DNA of 64,000 bases, taken from positions 19,340-83,339 of the forward strand of contig JAFZMV010000132.1 in the NCBI GenBank assembly GCA_017553205.1, given 5' to 3'. How positions within the stretch are numbered: position 1 is the stretch's first letter; every line of letters begins with the position of its first letter. Shown here piece after piece: positions 36,127-45,705 of the stretch. The notes below the pieces were generated by a model that ran no database searches, was not told the origin of the DNA, and saw nothing but the letters and a program-made list of their open reading frames with translations. The DNA comes from Selenomonadaceae bacterium. GTDB taxonomy: Bacteria; Bacillota; Negativicutes; Selenomonadales; Selenomonadaceae. Made by a program: the position numbers and the translations under genes.

Positions 36127-37074
36127 ATGGAAAATGACATTCAAACTGCTGAAGAAAAAATCCAGTCTGACGAATCAGAAAATCAAGAAAAAATTTCTGA
36201 AGATACAAGAATAATAATTGTAACAGGAATGAGCGGGAGCGGAAAAACTCAAGCCTGCAGATTTTTGGAGGACTTGGGATATTTTTGCGTGGATAATCTT
36301 CCGCCTGTTTTTGTTCCGAAGTTTGTAGAACTTTGTTCACACGCCTCAACTCATGTCAGTCGAATTGTTTTGGTTATCGACACACGCAGCCGAGAATTTT
36401 TTGATAATCTCATTCAAGTTTTGGAAGAAATGGACAAAAACGATCAAGATTATGAAATGCTTTTTATGGACGCGTCTGACGATGCAATTATCAGACGTTA
36501 CAAAGAAACTCGTCGTCGTCACCCGATGGCTCCTTCTTCCAGAATTTCTGACGGAGTTGCGAAAGAAAGAAAACGTCTTGAAGATGTTCGCAGTAAAGCA
36601 ACTTACATTATAGACACTTCAAATTTGGCGAAGGCTGAACTTCGTGAAAAAATTCGTCAGCTTTTTGCAAAAAAAGAAGGAACGGGAATGAATATTTCTG
36701 TTTTGTCTTTCGGTTTTAAATTTGGTATGCCACTTGATGCAGATATGGTTCTTGACGTTAGATTTTTGCCGAATCCTTTTTATATTGAGGCACTCAAACA
36801 TAAAAGCGGAAGTGTTCCCGAAGTTTCCGCGTATATTTCCGAAAAAACTGTAACGCAGGATTTTCTAAAAAAATTAGATCCGTTTATTGATTTTCTTATC
36901 CCTCAATATGTCCGCGAAGGAAAAAGCCAACTTGTAATTGCTGTCGGTTGTACGGGCGGCATGCATAGGAGCGTTTTCACGGCAAAACATATTTTTGATA
37001 ATCTTGTTAAAAAAGGTTTTACGGTAAATCTTGAACATCGCGACTTGATGAAAAATGACGTGTGGGAAGTCTGA
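36127..37074 (+). CDS. rapZ: RNase adapter protein RapZ / nucleotide-binding protein YvcJ
   Basis: P-loop protein of 315 residues. An acidic N-terminal extension of ~27 residues precedes IIIVTGMSGSGKTQACRFLE. Then come DNLPP, the conserved GFKFGMPLDADMVLDVRFLPNP and the C-terminal VIAVGCTGGMHRSVF. In E. coli it steers RNase E toward the sRNA GlmZ and so controls amino-sugar synthesis; in Bacillus YvcJ binds and hydrolyses nucleotides. The pairing with yvcK is conserved in Firmicutes. GGGAG eight bases before the ATG. Confidence 0.94.
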   Translation: MENDIQTAEEKIQSDESENQEKISEDTRIIIVTGMSGSGKTQACRFLEDLGYFCVDNLPPVFVPKFVELCSHASTHVSRIVLVIDTRSREFFDNLIQVLEEMDKNDQDYEMLFMDASDDAIIRRYKETRRRHPMAPSSRISDGVAKERKRLEDVRSKATYIIDTSNLAKAELREKIRQLFAKKEGTGMNISVLSFGFKFGMPLDADMVLDVRFLPNPFYIEALKHKSGSVPEVSAYISEKTVTQDFLKKLDPFIDFLIPQYVREGKSQLVIAVGCTGGMHRSVFTAKHIFDNLVKKGFTVNLEHRDLMKNDVWEV

Positions 37075-37076
37075 AA

Positions 37077-37145
37077 TAATTTGGAGTTAGGAATTAGGAA
37101 TGAGGAATTAAAGTTTGAGAAAAATTTTTTAATTTTTTGATGAGG
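37077..37145. repeat. Intergenic GGAATTA-type repeat, half copy 13 (rapZ-yvcK)
   Basis: Left end AATTTGGAGTTAGGAATTAGG and core TTAAAGTTTGAGAAAAATTT are present, but the complementary right arm is missing or reduced to a T-rich remnant. One of the few copies outside the ribosomal cluster. Confidence 0.75.
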
Positions 37146-37156
37146 AAATTTTTGTA

Positions 37157-38446
37157 ATGTTTAGTCTTATAAAATGGCTTTATCCGGGAATGAAAATGAA
37201 ACGCTGGCTTTTGCTTTTCGCACTCAGCGTCATGATGATTAGTTTCGGTTTGGCTCTTGCTCTGAACTATGAATATCTCGGACAAGCTGAAGAGGAAATT
37301 TTTAGATTTGTTTATATGACTGTCGGAAGTTACGATTATACTGTGACAATGACGGCGGGAATTATTATCGTGATAATCGGCGGGTGCATTATGCTTTTTT
37401 CTACCCGCTCTATTATTCGTTCAATTATTGCCGTAATTATTCCTGACAGATCCGAAAAAATTGTTGACTTGATTTATCAAAAACAAAAATTAAGTCGAGG
37501 ACCTGTTGTAACTGTTATCGGCGGGGGGCATGGTCTTTCTGTTTTACTTCGCGGAATAAAAGAATCAACAAGTAATGTTTCGGCAGTCGTCACTGTTGCA
37601 GATGACGGCGGAAGTTCGGGCAGACTTCGCGAAGAACTCGGAATAATTCCGCCGGGAGATTTACGAAATTGTTTAGTTGCTCTTGCCGATACTGAACCGC
37701 TCATGGAAAAACTTTTTCAATATCGTTTTAAAGGTTCTACAGCATTGGCGGGTCACAGTTTCGGAAATTTATTTATTGCCGCAATGAATGAAGTTACCGG
37801 AGATATGGAAACTGCTTTAAAAGAATCGTCAAAAGTTTTGGCGGTTAAAGGTCGAGTTATTCCCGCAAGCAAAGTTTCAGTCCGACTTGATGCAATTATG
37901 AATGACGGAACAGTTGTAGAAGGTGAATCACAAATTCCTGAAGCAAGAAAAAAAATTCGTCGTGTTCAGCTTTTCCCGAAAAAAGTTCCTGCAGTTCCTT
38001 CCGCTATCGAGGCGATTGAAAATGCCGACGCAATAATTTTAGGTCCGGGCAGTCTTTATACTTCGATTATGCCGAATCTTTTAGTTGAAGGCGTTGCAAA
38101 GGCTTTAAAAAAATCTAAGGCGATAAAAATTTATATCTGCAATGTTATGACACAGCCCGGCGAAACTGATAAATATTCTGCGTCCGCTCATGTGAAAGCA
38201 ATTTTGGATCATACGGGAAAAGGTTCTATAGATTATGTTCTTGTAAATTCCGCTCCTATTCCAAAAGAATTTTGCGAAGGAAACGAATCTCAGCCCGTTG
38301 AAGTTGACGAAGAAAAAATAAATGTTCTCGGTTGCGGACTTATAAAGGCGGATTTAATCAGCGGTACTGACGCAGGCAGACATGATCCCGAAAAACTTTG
38401 TAAAGCTGTCATGAAAATTATTTACGATATGAGCGGAAAATTTTAA
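37157..38446 (+). CDS. yvcK: Gluconeogenesis/envelope factor YvcK (GlmR), membrane-anchored form
   Basis: A 429-residue protein of the CofD/YvcK superfamily. Two membrane segments at ~17-37 and ~60-83 precede the soluble domain, which starts with VVTVIGGGHGLSVLLRGI and contains TVADDGGSSGRLREELG, PPGDLRNCLVAL and ILGPGSLYTSIMPNLLV. The Bacillus homologue binds UDP-sugars and supports growth on gluconeogenic carbon. whiA, commonly the next gene, is replaced by an ABC ATPase. GAGG is eleven bases before the ATG. Confidence 0.92.
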   Translation: MFSLIKWLYPGMKMKRWLLLFALSVMMISFGLALALNYEYLGQAEEEIFRFVYMTVGSYDYTVTMTAGIIIVIIGGCIMLFSTRSIIRSIIAVIIPDRSEKIVDLIYQKQKLSRGPVVTVIGGGHGLSVLLRGIKESTSNVSAVVTVADDGGSSGRLREELGIIPPGDLRNCLVALADTEPLMEKLFQYRFKGSTALAGHSFGNLFIAAMNEVTGDMETALKESSKVLAVKGRVIPASKVSVRLDAIMNDGTVVEGESQIPEARKKIRRVQLFPKKVPAVPSAIEAIENADAIILGPGSLYTSIMPNLLVEGVAKALKKSKAIKIYICNVMTQPGETDKYSASAHVKAILDHTGKGSIDYVLVNSAPIPKEFCEGNESQPVEVDEEKINVLGCGLIKADLISGTDAGRHDPEKLCKAVMKIIYDMSGKF

Positions 38447-38470
38447 CTGAAAAAAATTGGAGTTGCTGTG

Positions 38471-39190
38471 ATGATAAAAATAAAAAATCTCAAAAAAAAT
38501 TTCGATGACTTGGAAGTTTTAAAGGGCATAAATCTTGACATTAAAGAAAGAGAAGTTGTCGTTATAATTGGACCTTCAGGGAGCGGAAAATCTACTTTGC
38601 TCCGCTGTATAAATTTTTTGGAAGAACCGACTGAAGGAACTGTGGAAGTTGACGGCATTTTGATGAATAACGCCGAAAATATTAACAAAGTTCGTGAAGA
38701 AGTCGGAATGGTTTTTCAAAGATTTAATCTTTTTCCGCATATGACGGTTTTAGATAATGTTACACTTGCTCCAATAAAGGTCAGAAAAATTGAGCGGGAA
38801 CGTGCAGAAATGACAGCACAAGAACTTTTGGACAGAGTTGGACTCGGCGACAAGTCGGACGCTTATCCGAATCAACTTTCAGGAGGACAACAGCAGAGAG
38901 TAGCAATAGCCAGAGCTTTGGCAATGCAACCGAAAGTAATGTTATTTGATGAACCTACTTCCGCATTAGATCCCGAAATGGTTGGAGAAGTTTTGGACGT
39001 TATGAAAAAACTTGCTGAAAGCGGAATGACGATGGTTATCGTAACTCATGAAATGGGATTTGCTCGGGAAGTAGGAACAAGATTGATTTTTGTTGACGGC
39101 GGTTACATTGTCGAAGAAGGAAAGCCGAAAGAAGTTTTTGAAAATCCAAAAGAAGAACGCACAAAATTATTTTTGTCGAAAATTTTATAA
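38471..39190 (+). CDS. Polar amino acid ABC transporter ATP-binding protein, GlnQ type
   Basis: A 240-residue ABC ATPase: Walker [15 protein letters not shown]-loop [13 protein letters not shown] (typical for polar amino acid systems), signature LSGGQQQR, Walker [16 protein letters not shown]-switch [11 protein letters not shown]. No permease or binding protein is adjacent, so its partners are elsewhere or it has been re-used. The ATG at 38471 fits GGAG best; a GTG three bases earlier is possible. It follows yvcK by about 20 bp. Confidence 0.9.
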   Translation: MIKIKNLKKNFDDLEVLKGINLDIKEREVVVIIGPSGSGKSTLLRCINFLEEPTEGTVEVDGILMNNAENINKVREEVGMVFQRFNLFPHMTVLDNVTLAPIKVRKIERERAEMTAQELLDRVGLGDKSDAYPNQLSGGQQQRVAIARALAMQPKVMLFDEPTSALDPEMVGEVLDVMKKLAESGMTMVIVTHEMGFAREVGTRLIFVDGGYIVEEGKPKEVFENPKEERTKLFLSKIL

Positions 39191-39226
39191 AAAAAAAACT
39201 GCCGTTTCCGACAGAAAAATTTTTTT
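39188..39226 (-). terminator. Terminator hairpin between the ABC ATPase and convergent gene
   Basis: CTGTCG-GAAA-CGGCAG on the minus strand (one G-U), followed by eight T. It fits better for the minus-strand gene at 39242 but may also stop rightward transcription. Confidence 0.75.
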
Positions 39227-39241
39227 AGTTTCGATAATTTT

Positions 39242-39952
39242 TTATGCGATTCCTGAAAGTTCTTCAGCACGTTTGTCAAAACGGCTCATAATTTCGTTGT
39301 AGGTTTTCTCGGTAATGTCCGGCATTGAATCCAAGCCAGTTGCATTTGACCAAGTAATTCCCGCTTGTTTAAAACCATCTTCTACTGCTGAACGCATTTT
39401 TTCAAGTTTTTCGGGATCGTTTCCTGCGATTGTAGACGCAAGATCAAAAATTCTTGTGGCGACAGCGTTGACTCCCCAATCACCTTCATCAGAAACAGCT
39501 TTCGCCGCGTCTTCGGGATTTGTTGCGACTTCGGGCATTCCGAATTTTGCCGCGTCAATCTGCACGCCGTCAAAATTCAAAATTCCTACTCCTTCATCAA
39601 GCCAGCCCTGAAGTTTGTCGTTGGTATCAGTGAGAGCCTGAATCATCATGTTAAGCATAGTCTGCTGATTCATCTGAATAGAATCTTTCAGATAACGAAC
39701 TTCATCAGCCGAAAGTCCTTTAGTTTTTTCAGCGGAATCTTCGACAGTTTCATTTTCGGCATTTGCCGCAGCCTGTTTAGCCGCATCGGAAATATCTATC
39801 GAATAAGCATCGCCGACAGTCGAAGTATTTGCGGCGGTCTGCTGTGACGAAGAGTAAGCGTCAGCCGCTTTTGTTGTGGAAACATTTTTGTTTTGCGTCG
39901 TATATTGTCCGACAGTGACAGATGACGCACTTGAAACAGTGTTTACATCCAT
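39242..39952 (-). CDS. Uncharacterised protein with Ser/Thr-rich N-terminus
   Basis: A 236-residue protein with no enzyme motif I recognise. Residues 1-50 are low-complexity Ser/Thr/Ala/Gln without a signal peptide; then DAYSIDISDAAKQAAANAE, a helical GLSADEVRYLKDSIQMNQQT segment and an acidic globular part ending in helical RFDKRAEELSGIA. The VDISDAAK-like segment recalls flagellum-associated or secreted hypothetical proteins; that is a weak impression only. AAGGAGG lies ahead of the ATG. It is last of the leftward surface-glycosylation set and precedes a terminator. Confidence 0.7.
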   Translation of the reverse strand: MDVNTVSSASSVTVGQYTTQNKNVSTTKAADAYSSSQQTAANTSTVGDAYSIDISDAAKQAAANAENETVEDSAEKTKGLSADEVRYLKDSIQMNQQTMLNMMIQALTDTNDKLQGWLDEGVGILNFDGVQIDAAKFGMPEVATNPEDAAKAVSDEGDWGVNAVATRIFDLASTIAGNDPEKLEKMRSAVEDGFKQAGITWSNATGLDSMPDITEKTYNEIMSRFDKRAEELSGIA

Positions 39953-40024
39953 GTTGAAACCTCCTTTTGAAGTTAAAAAAAATTTATCTCAAGACAAAAA
40001 ATCTGTCTTGTATTCTCTTTAAAA

Positions 40025-40456
40025 TTACATCATCAATAAATCTGCCAAGCTGAACTGCTGAACCATTTTCATGGCGGTTTCTCCGTTTACTGACGGCTTA
40101 GAATAGTCCGCGACAGGTACAAGATGCGGACGTTTTTTAATTCTAGAAGAAATTTTTCCGTCCTCGTAAGTTGTTATCATAATTGAACCGTCGGGCATGA
40201 ATCTTTTTATTGTTTCGATATTTTTAGGAGAACTGTTTTGACTGTTTTGACGGCTTTGAGAATTTTTTTGCATGTCCTCAAATTGTTCGTTAATTTCAGA
40301 AACTTTTTCCGCCAAAATTTTTGCGTAATCCGAAGAACTCCCTGCATTATTCGTCACGGCAGAATTATTATTTGTATCGTTGGCAAAAGTCGACTGCGAC
40401 ATACTTGCAATTAAATCTGTTCCGTAATTTATGTTCCACGCTCCCAAAATTTTCAC
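40025..40456 (-). CDS. Uncharacterised small protein, start uncertain
   Basis: About 143-154 residues. AGAAGGGAC lies only two bases from the GTG at 40456; a TTG three codons further in (KILGAWN) and a longer form from a TTG at 40489 are alternatives. The start reads ILGAWNINYGTDLIASM, then an Asn/Ser/Gln-rich stretch, a short coiled-coil and a compact C-domain (TIKRFMPDGSIMITTYEDGK). Like the gene after it, it has an unstructured Ser/Asn/Gln-rich part. No function assigned. Confidence 0.55.
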   Translation of the reverse strand: MKILGAWNINYGTDLIASMSQSTFANDTNNNSAVTNNAGSSSDYAKILAEKVSEINEQFEDMQKNSQSRQNSQNSSPKNIETIKRFMPDGSIMITTYEDGKISSRIKKRPHLVPVADYSKPSVNGETAMKMVQQFSLADLLMM

Positions 40457-40530
40457 GTCCCTTCTAAAAAATTTGAAAATCCTCTTCAACTGCTTTATCG
40501 GAATTTTAAATATGCCGCTTAAGAAATTAT

Positions 40531-42753
40531 TTATTTTGCCATGACTTTTTTGTAAACTTCCAAATATTTTTCCGTGACTGTACTTATCAAAAATTTTTCT
40601 GCCGCGTTCGGAACTCTTTCCAGAATTTTTGAATATTCTTTTTCGTCATTTGCAAAAGTTATTAAAATTTTGCTCAATTTTTCAACAGGAACTTTTCCAT
40701 TTTCCAAATCAAAAATAATTCCCGCAGACTCTCCCGAAGATGTTTTCAGCATTTCCGCAGATTCTCCCAAATTTGAACTGACGACGGGTTTTCCGCTGAA
40801 CAAGCTGTCAATTATCAAAAGCGGAAAACTTTCTCCCGAAAATTCACTCGGCAAAAATCCTACATCAGAAGTTGCAAGATAATCGCGGACGTTGCTTTTA
40901 AATCCCACAAGATGAACAAATTCAGGAACATTATTTTTTAATTTGTCATACATTACGCCCGCACCGACTAAAATTAAATCAATTCTGCGGGAACTTTTTT
41001 TATTTGCCAAAGTCACCGCGTCAACTGCAGCCTGCCAACCTTTTTCGGGAATTGCACGACTTACCACACAGCACACAAAAGAATTTTCAGGAATTTTTAA
41101 TTCATTTCGCGGAATCGGATTGACGGGAAAAATTTCAAGCCCGTTGCCAATTTTATAAAAATTCTCATCAGGTTCCCAGTTGAAATCTTTAAACGGCTGT
41201 AAATTTTTTTCGGTGATGTAAATGAAAGCGTCAACACATTTTTGAACTTTCTTCAGCAGATTATTTAAATGTGGCTGTTCCGTTGCCTCGTACATTCCGT
41301 GCAGAGTTACAACATGATGAAGTTCTTTTTTCTCGGTTGAAATATAACTGACTGCCTCATCAACCGAACCATGATGAGAATGAGCAATATCAATTTTAAA
41401 CTGTTCGACAATCTGCAAAAGTCCCGCCGTTTCCTGTATTCTTACAAGCGGAAGATCGGCTGATAATTTTTTTCGGACACCCGGCAAATACTCAGACATT
41501 TGAAAATCCAAAATCGTGACGGGAAAATTTTTTCTGCCCAGTTCATTCGCCAAAATTAACGGGAAAGTTTCTCCGCCACCTATCGTCATAGAAAAAACGC
41601 ACATTAAAATATTTGGCTTGCGTTCAACTTTCAAAATTTTTTCTACGCTGAAATATTTTTTGAGTTCTTCAATATCTTTTCCGCCGTAATATGAAAAAAA
41701 ATGATCCTCCAACTGCTTGAAATGTTTTTCATGAGCGTCGGCAGTGACAAAATAATTTTTCGCGATAAACGTTGCAATTTTTTCATGCTCCAAATAATAA
41801 CGCGGCTCTTTTTGAATTTTCAGCGACGTACTTTTTTTGTGGACGCGATAAAAATTTGTGGCGGTCGGCGTGTAATAAATACAGCCGCCTTTAATCAAGT
41901 CGAGATAAAAAAGCCAGTCCCCGCAAAGTTTCATATCTTTCCAGAGTTCTGCAATTTCATCATGAATTTTTGTCGGCTTTTTAAAAACTGTACTGCTTAC
42001 ATTTGGAATGACATTTTTTATTGCCATTCCGTACATTACAAAATTTGCGGCAGTCATTGAAAAACTTTTTGACCAGTCGAAATTTTCCAAGTCCGCCAAA
42101 TATTGTTCAGTGGTAAAAATTTTTTCGCCGTCCTGCATAAAATCCGAACGGGCAAAAGCAAGCTGGACAGATTCATCAGCAAACGCGGGAACAAGTTCAG
42201 ACAAAAAATTTTCTCCGCTGTAGTCATCTGATTCCGCTATCCAAATTAAATTTCCTTTTGCCGCTTCAAGACCTTTACGCCACTGATTGAAAACTCCGCC
42301 CGAATTTTTTTCGTTAAAAATAATCCGCGTGTTGTCTTTGTGTGCTGAATAGTATTCCTGCAGAATTTCTCTACTGTTATCTGTTGAACAGTCGTCCAAC
42401 AAAATTACTTCAAAATTTTTGTAAGTCTGGCTGTAAATCGTGTTCAATCTTTCGCGAAGATACGGGGCGTGATTGTAATTCGGAACAATGACGCTGACAA
42501 AAAAATTTTTTCTGTCTTCTGACGGATTACACTGCCAAATAATTTTGGATTTTTCAGCAGGATTTTCTGCAGGTTGATTTTCAGAAGTCATTGCAAATTT
42601 TAACAGTGCAGATTTTGCCGCCGCCTTTGCAGGAAGAAAAAACTTTTTATGAACTGCAGGCATTTTTTCCGACAAAAAATTTTCCGTACGGCTGACAATT
42701 CTCCTGACAACCGTTCCCGTCAATTTGCGGTAAACTTTCATTTTTATACTCAT
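40531..42753 (-). CDS. Two-domain glycosyltransferase (GT2 + GT4)
   Basis: A 740-residue fusion. After a basic N-terminal region comes a GT-A domain (about residues 83-330: VSVIVPNYNHAPYLRERLNT, LLDDCSTDNSREIL, the DxD-like IAESDDYSGENFL). A GT-B/GT4 domain follows from ~390 (SMTIGGGETFPLILANELG, VVSRAIPEKGWQAAVDAV, and the donor-site EFSGESFPLLIIDSL). Such enzymes add two successive sugars to a surface glycan or glycoprotein. GAGGAG precedes the ATG. It forms a unit with the GT2 and aminotransferase genes upstream (10 bp gaps). Confidence 0.88.
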   Translation of the reverse strand: MSIKMKVYRKLTGTVVRRIVSRTENFLSEKMPAVHKKFFLPAKAAAKSALLKFAMTSENQPAENPAEKSKIIWQCNPSEDRKNFFVSVIVPNYNHAPYLRERLNTIYSQTYKNFEVILLDDCSTDNSREILQEYYSAHKDNTRIIFNEKNSGGVFNQWRKGLEAAKGNLIWIAESDDYSGENFLSELVPAFADESVQLAFARSDFMQDGEKIFTTEQYLADLENFDWSKSFSMTAANFVMYGMAIKNVIPNVSSTVFKKPTKIHDEIAELWKDMKLCGDWLFYLDLIKGGCIYYTPTATNFYRVHKKSTSLKIQKEPRYYLEHEKIATFIAKNYFVTADAHEKHFKQLEDHFFSYYGGKDIEELKKYFSVEKILKVERKPNILMCVFSMTIGGGETFPLILANELGRKNFPVTILDFQMSEYLPGVRKKLSADLPLVRIQETAGLLQIVEQFKIDIAHSHHGSVDEAVSYISTEKKELHHVVTLHGMYEATEQPHLNNLLKKVQKCVDAFIYITEKNLQPFKDFNWEPDENFYKIGNGLEIFPVNPIPRNELKIPENSFVCCVVSRAIPEKGWQAAVDAVTLANKKSSRRIDLILVGAGVMYDKLKNNVPEFVHLVGFKSNVRDYLATSDVGFLPSEFSGESFPLLIIDSLFSGKPVVSSNLGESAEMLKTSSGESAGIIFDLENGKVPVEKLSKILITFANDEKEYSKILERVPNAAEKFLISTVTEKYLEVYKKVMAK

Positions 42754-42763
42754 TAAAATCTCC

Positions 42764-44371
42764 TCATTTTGAGCGAATCATTTTATTTATTTTCCGCAAA
42801 GGTGCGGTAACTTTCCAAGACATTGAATTTATCAGAGAAGCATTTAATTTTTTCTGTTCTTCAAGTTGCAAAGCTAACTGTTTATTTTTTTCATCAAGTT
42901 TTGCAAGTTCGGTTTTTTGGTTGATAATATTTTCTTCAAGATGTGAAATTTTTTTACGCATAAATAAAATTTCGTCGGTGAGTTTCTGTGCGAATTTAAA
43001 ATCAATTTTCCCATGCACTTCTACTGTAAAATCTCCCTGCAGATTTTCGGCGGAAGTATCAAAAACAAATTGCGGGTCGTCCGTCAAAAAATAATAAAAT
43101 CCTTCGTCGATTTTTATCGCGTTGCTGTGAAGAATCGAAAAATTTTTCCCGTTGATTTTAAATTCTTCAAGTTTAATCGCAGTTAAGTTTTCGCATGGAT
43201 CAAATCTCAAAAATTTAACGAGTTTTTTTGAGGTACATGAAAATTTTCCGCGAAAAGTTCCGTCCTTCTCGTAAAAAATAACTTTCTCAAAAATTTCTTC
43301 GCCGTTAAAACTTTCGCCCGTATCAAAATAAATTTTACAACGGAGCGTCAAAAGTTTATTTTCCATTCCGAAAATATCATATTTCCCAGTATCAACCAAA
43401 AAAGATTTTTCGTCGTAATTATAGAGCTTTTTAATTTCTTCGGCAGATTTTTCATTTGACAGAATTTTTTTCAGCAGGTTCAAGCCGACAAACTGAATTG
43501 AACTGTAATTATTTTCAAGGCAGATTTGAGCGAGTGCAAATTCACGGTTGATTTTTCCGTTGACGACAAATTTTTTTGCTTCAGGAAAAACTTCGAGAAA
43601 AAAATTATAGTCTTTAAAATTCTCAACAAAATTTTGAATAAGAAAAAACATTTCATTTTCAACACGCACACGCTTATTAAAATCTGCCGCCGACATGTTA
43701 TCATCACGCAGGCGAAATTTCACCAACTTATCGGGCATAATATAAAAATTTTCATGAAAGCAAAGATTTATCCACATAAAATAATCCGGCAGTTGCCAAA
43801 GCCCATGAAAATCCAACAAATTATATTTTCCGTAAACTTCCCGCCGAATCATCAAACTCGGGTGACACAAACAATTTGCATTATAAAAAAAATATCTCAG
43901 CCATTCTGCACGAGAACGGTTGGGCTTGTCAAAAATTTTTTTATAAAAATCATCGTCCGAAAGTTCCTGCAAATTTCCTTCCGCGTCAATAAAATCGGCC
44001 TGCGTAAAACAAGCCGCATAATTTTTATTTTCTTCCAGAAATTTTACCTGCTTTTCAAGTTTATCGACAGTCCATAAATCGTCCGAATGATGAATGGCAA
44101 TATATTTTCCTTGTGCCGCTTTCAAACATTCCGACAAAACAATTCTTGGCCCGCGATTAACTTCGTGCAGAAAAAATTTTATTCTTTCATCGGAAAAAGT
44201 TTTTATAATTTCTCGGCTGTTATCCTGTGAACCGTCATCAGCAATCAAAAGTTCAAAATCTTGAAAAGTCTGATTTAAAACACTTTCAATCGCTTCAGAA
44301 ATATATTTTTCATGATTGTAACTCGACAAAATAACGCTGACTTTTGGTCTGTCAAATTTTTTGTTTGGCAT
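42764..44371 (-). CDS. Family 2 glycosyltransferase with C-terminal coiled coil
   Basis: Residues ~10-230 are a GT-A domain (VSVILSSYNHEKYISEAIES, LIADDGSQDNSREI, AIHHSDDLW as DxD). The middle (about 340-450) has beta-sandwich character, with paired Phe/Asp-rich strands such as KVIFYEKDGTFRGKFS. The C-terminus (about 455-535) is a coiled coil closing with SMSWKVTAPLRKINK, a motif common at the end of large surface-polysaccharide transferases. The ATG at 44371 after AAAGG is preferred to the TTG three codons upstream. Confidence 0.88.
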   Translation of the reverse strand: MPNKKFDRPKVSVILSSYNHEKYISEAIESVLNQTFQDFELLIADDGSQDNSREIIKTFSDERIKFFLHEVNRGPRIVLSECLKAAQGKYIAIHHSDDLWTVDKLEKQVKFLEENKNYAACFTQADFIDAEGNLQELSDDDFYKKIFDKPNRSRAEWLRYFFYNANCLCHPSLMIRREVYGKYNLLDFHGLWQLPDYFMWINLCFHENFYIMPDKLVKFRLRDDNMSAADFNKRVRVENEMFFLIQNFVENFKDYNFFLEVFPEAKKFVVNGKINREFALAQICLENNYSSIQFVGLNLLKKILSNEKSAEEIKKLYNYDEKSFLVDTGKYDIFGMENKLLTLRCKIYFDTGESFNGEEIFEKVIFYEKDGTFRGKFSCTSKKLVKFLRFDPCENLTAIKLEEFKINGKNFSILHSNAIKIDEGFYYFLTDDPQFVFDTSAENLQGDFTVEVHGKIDFKFAQKLTDEILFMRKKISHLEENIINQKTELAKLDEKNKQLALQLEEQKKLNASLINSMSWKVTAPLRKINKMIRSK

Positions 44372-44390
44372 TTTATTCAACCTTTGTAAA

Positions 44391-45527
44391 TTATTTTTTC
44401 ATGGATTTTAAAATCCCGCAGATTTTTCTGACATCATCTTCAGAAAGTTCTCCATACATCGGCATGCTTAAAACTTGTTTGCCGACAACATTTGCAACGG
44501 GAAGATTTTCGGGACTTGAAGAATTTAACTGACGATAACATGTAAATTCACTGCAGAGCGGGTGAAAATATTTTCTTGTGAAAACATTATAATTTTTAAA
44601 TTCGTCGTAAACTTCGTCGCGGGATTTTCCAAAAATTTTTTCGTCAATGCGAATGACATAATACTGATAATTCAATTTTTTATTTTCTCCGCACTTCGGC
44701 ATAAGTTTAATTCCTTCGACTTCGCCAAGTTCTTCGTTATAAATTTCGTGCAGTCGAATTCTTTTTTTTCGTTCTCCCTCAACATAATTCAACATAATTC
44801 TTCCTATAGCCGCACTGACTTCGTTAAGTTTTCCGTTAATTCCGGGCATAACGACTTCATCTTCATTTTTGATTCCGAAATTTTTCAGCAGGTCAATTCT
44901 AGCTTTTAAATGCTCGTCTTTGTGAACTAATGCACCGCCCTCAACTGTGTGATAAAGTTTCGTAGCATGAAAACTTAACATGGAAATGTCGCCGAAATTT
45001 CCGATTCCCTGTCCGTCAATTTCAACGCCGAAAGCATGAGCCGCATCATAAATAACTTTTAAGCCGTAACGGTCTGCAACTTCTTGAATTTTTTCTGTGT
45101 CGCATGGAGTTCCGAAAACATGAACCGCCAAAATTGCCGAAGTGTGCGGAGTTATCATCGACTCAATTTTTTCCGCGTCAATATTCATGGTTTCTTCGTC
45201 CACGTCGCAGAAAATCGGCTGAATATTATTCCAACTCAAAACATGAGGAGTTGCCGCAAAAGTAAAAGGAGTCGTGATAACATCTCCCTGAAGTCTTAAA
45301 GACTGACACGCAACAATTAAAGCAATAGTCCCGTTATTGAAAAGTGAAAGATAAGGGACTTTTAAATATTCCGTCAGCTCTTTTTCAAGCATGTAATGCT
45401 GAGGACCGTTATTTGTGAGCCATTTCGCAAGCCAAATATCTTCCAACTTTTTTGTAACTTCTTCAATTTTCGGAAAAACAGGGCGGGTAACATAAATACT
45501 TTCTGTAAAAGGTTCAAAGTTCGACAA
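44391..45527 (-). CDS. DegT/DnrJ/EryC1/StrS aminotransferase
   Basis: PLP enzyme that aminates nucleotide-linked keto sugars. It has 378 residues with TNNGPQHYMLEKELTEYL, LFNNGTIAL, DAAHAFGV and the PLP lysine in SFHATKLYHTVEGGALV. It probably supplies an amino sugar to the transferases that follow. TTG start with GGGAGG eight bases before. First gene of the glycosylation set, with its own promoter. No nucleotide-sugar dehydratase is in the window. Confidence 0.9.
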   Translation of the reverse strand: MSNFEPFTESIYVTRPVFPKIEEVTKKLEDIWLAKWLTNNGPQHYMLEKELTEYLKVPYLSLFNNGTIALIVACQSLRLQGDVITTPFTFAATPHVLSWNNIQPIFCDVDEETMNIDAEKIESMITPHTSAILAVHVFGTPCDTEKIQEVADRYGLKVIYDAAHAFGVEIDGQGIGNFGDISMLSFHATKLYHTVEGGALVHKDEHLKARIDLLKNFGIKNEDEVVMPGINGKLNEVSAAIGRIMLNYVEGERKKRIRLHEIYNEELGEVEGIKLMPKCGENKKLNYQYYVIRIDEKIFGKSRDEVYDEFKNYNVFTRKYFHPLCSEFTCYRQLNSSSPENLPVANVVGKQVLSMPMYGELSEDDVRKICGILKSMKK

Positions 45528-45559
45528 ATAAAAAACCTCCCGTCAAAAATTTTTTTGCC

Positions 45560-45588
45560 ATTATATTAAACACGCGGGATATTTGCAA
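45560..45588 (-). promoter_or_regulatory. Promoter of the aminotransferase-glycosyltransferase set
   Basis: Minus-strand TTGCAA, 17 bases, TATAAT, with the -10 about 33 bases ahead of the start codon. Confidence 0.8.
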
Positions 45589-45639
45589 TTTAATTTTGGA
45601 CGGCAGGTGATAAAATTATTTTCTTCAAAAATTTTTCAC

Positions 45640-45680
45640 AAAAAAAAAACTCCGACAAAAATTTTTCATCGGAGTTCCTT
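45640..45680 (-). terminator. Terminator downstream of ahcY
   Basis: AACTCCGA pairs with TCGGAGTT around an A/T loop, followed on the minus strand by about ten T. Confidence 0.88.
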
Positions 45681-45705
45681 TTAATTTTAAAAATTCAAAA
45701 CAAAA

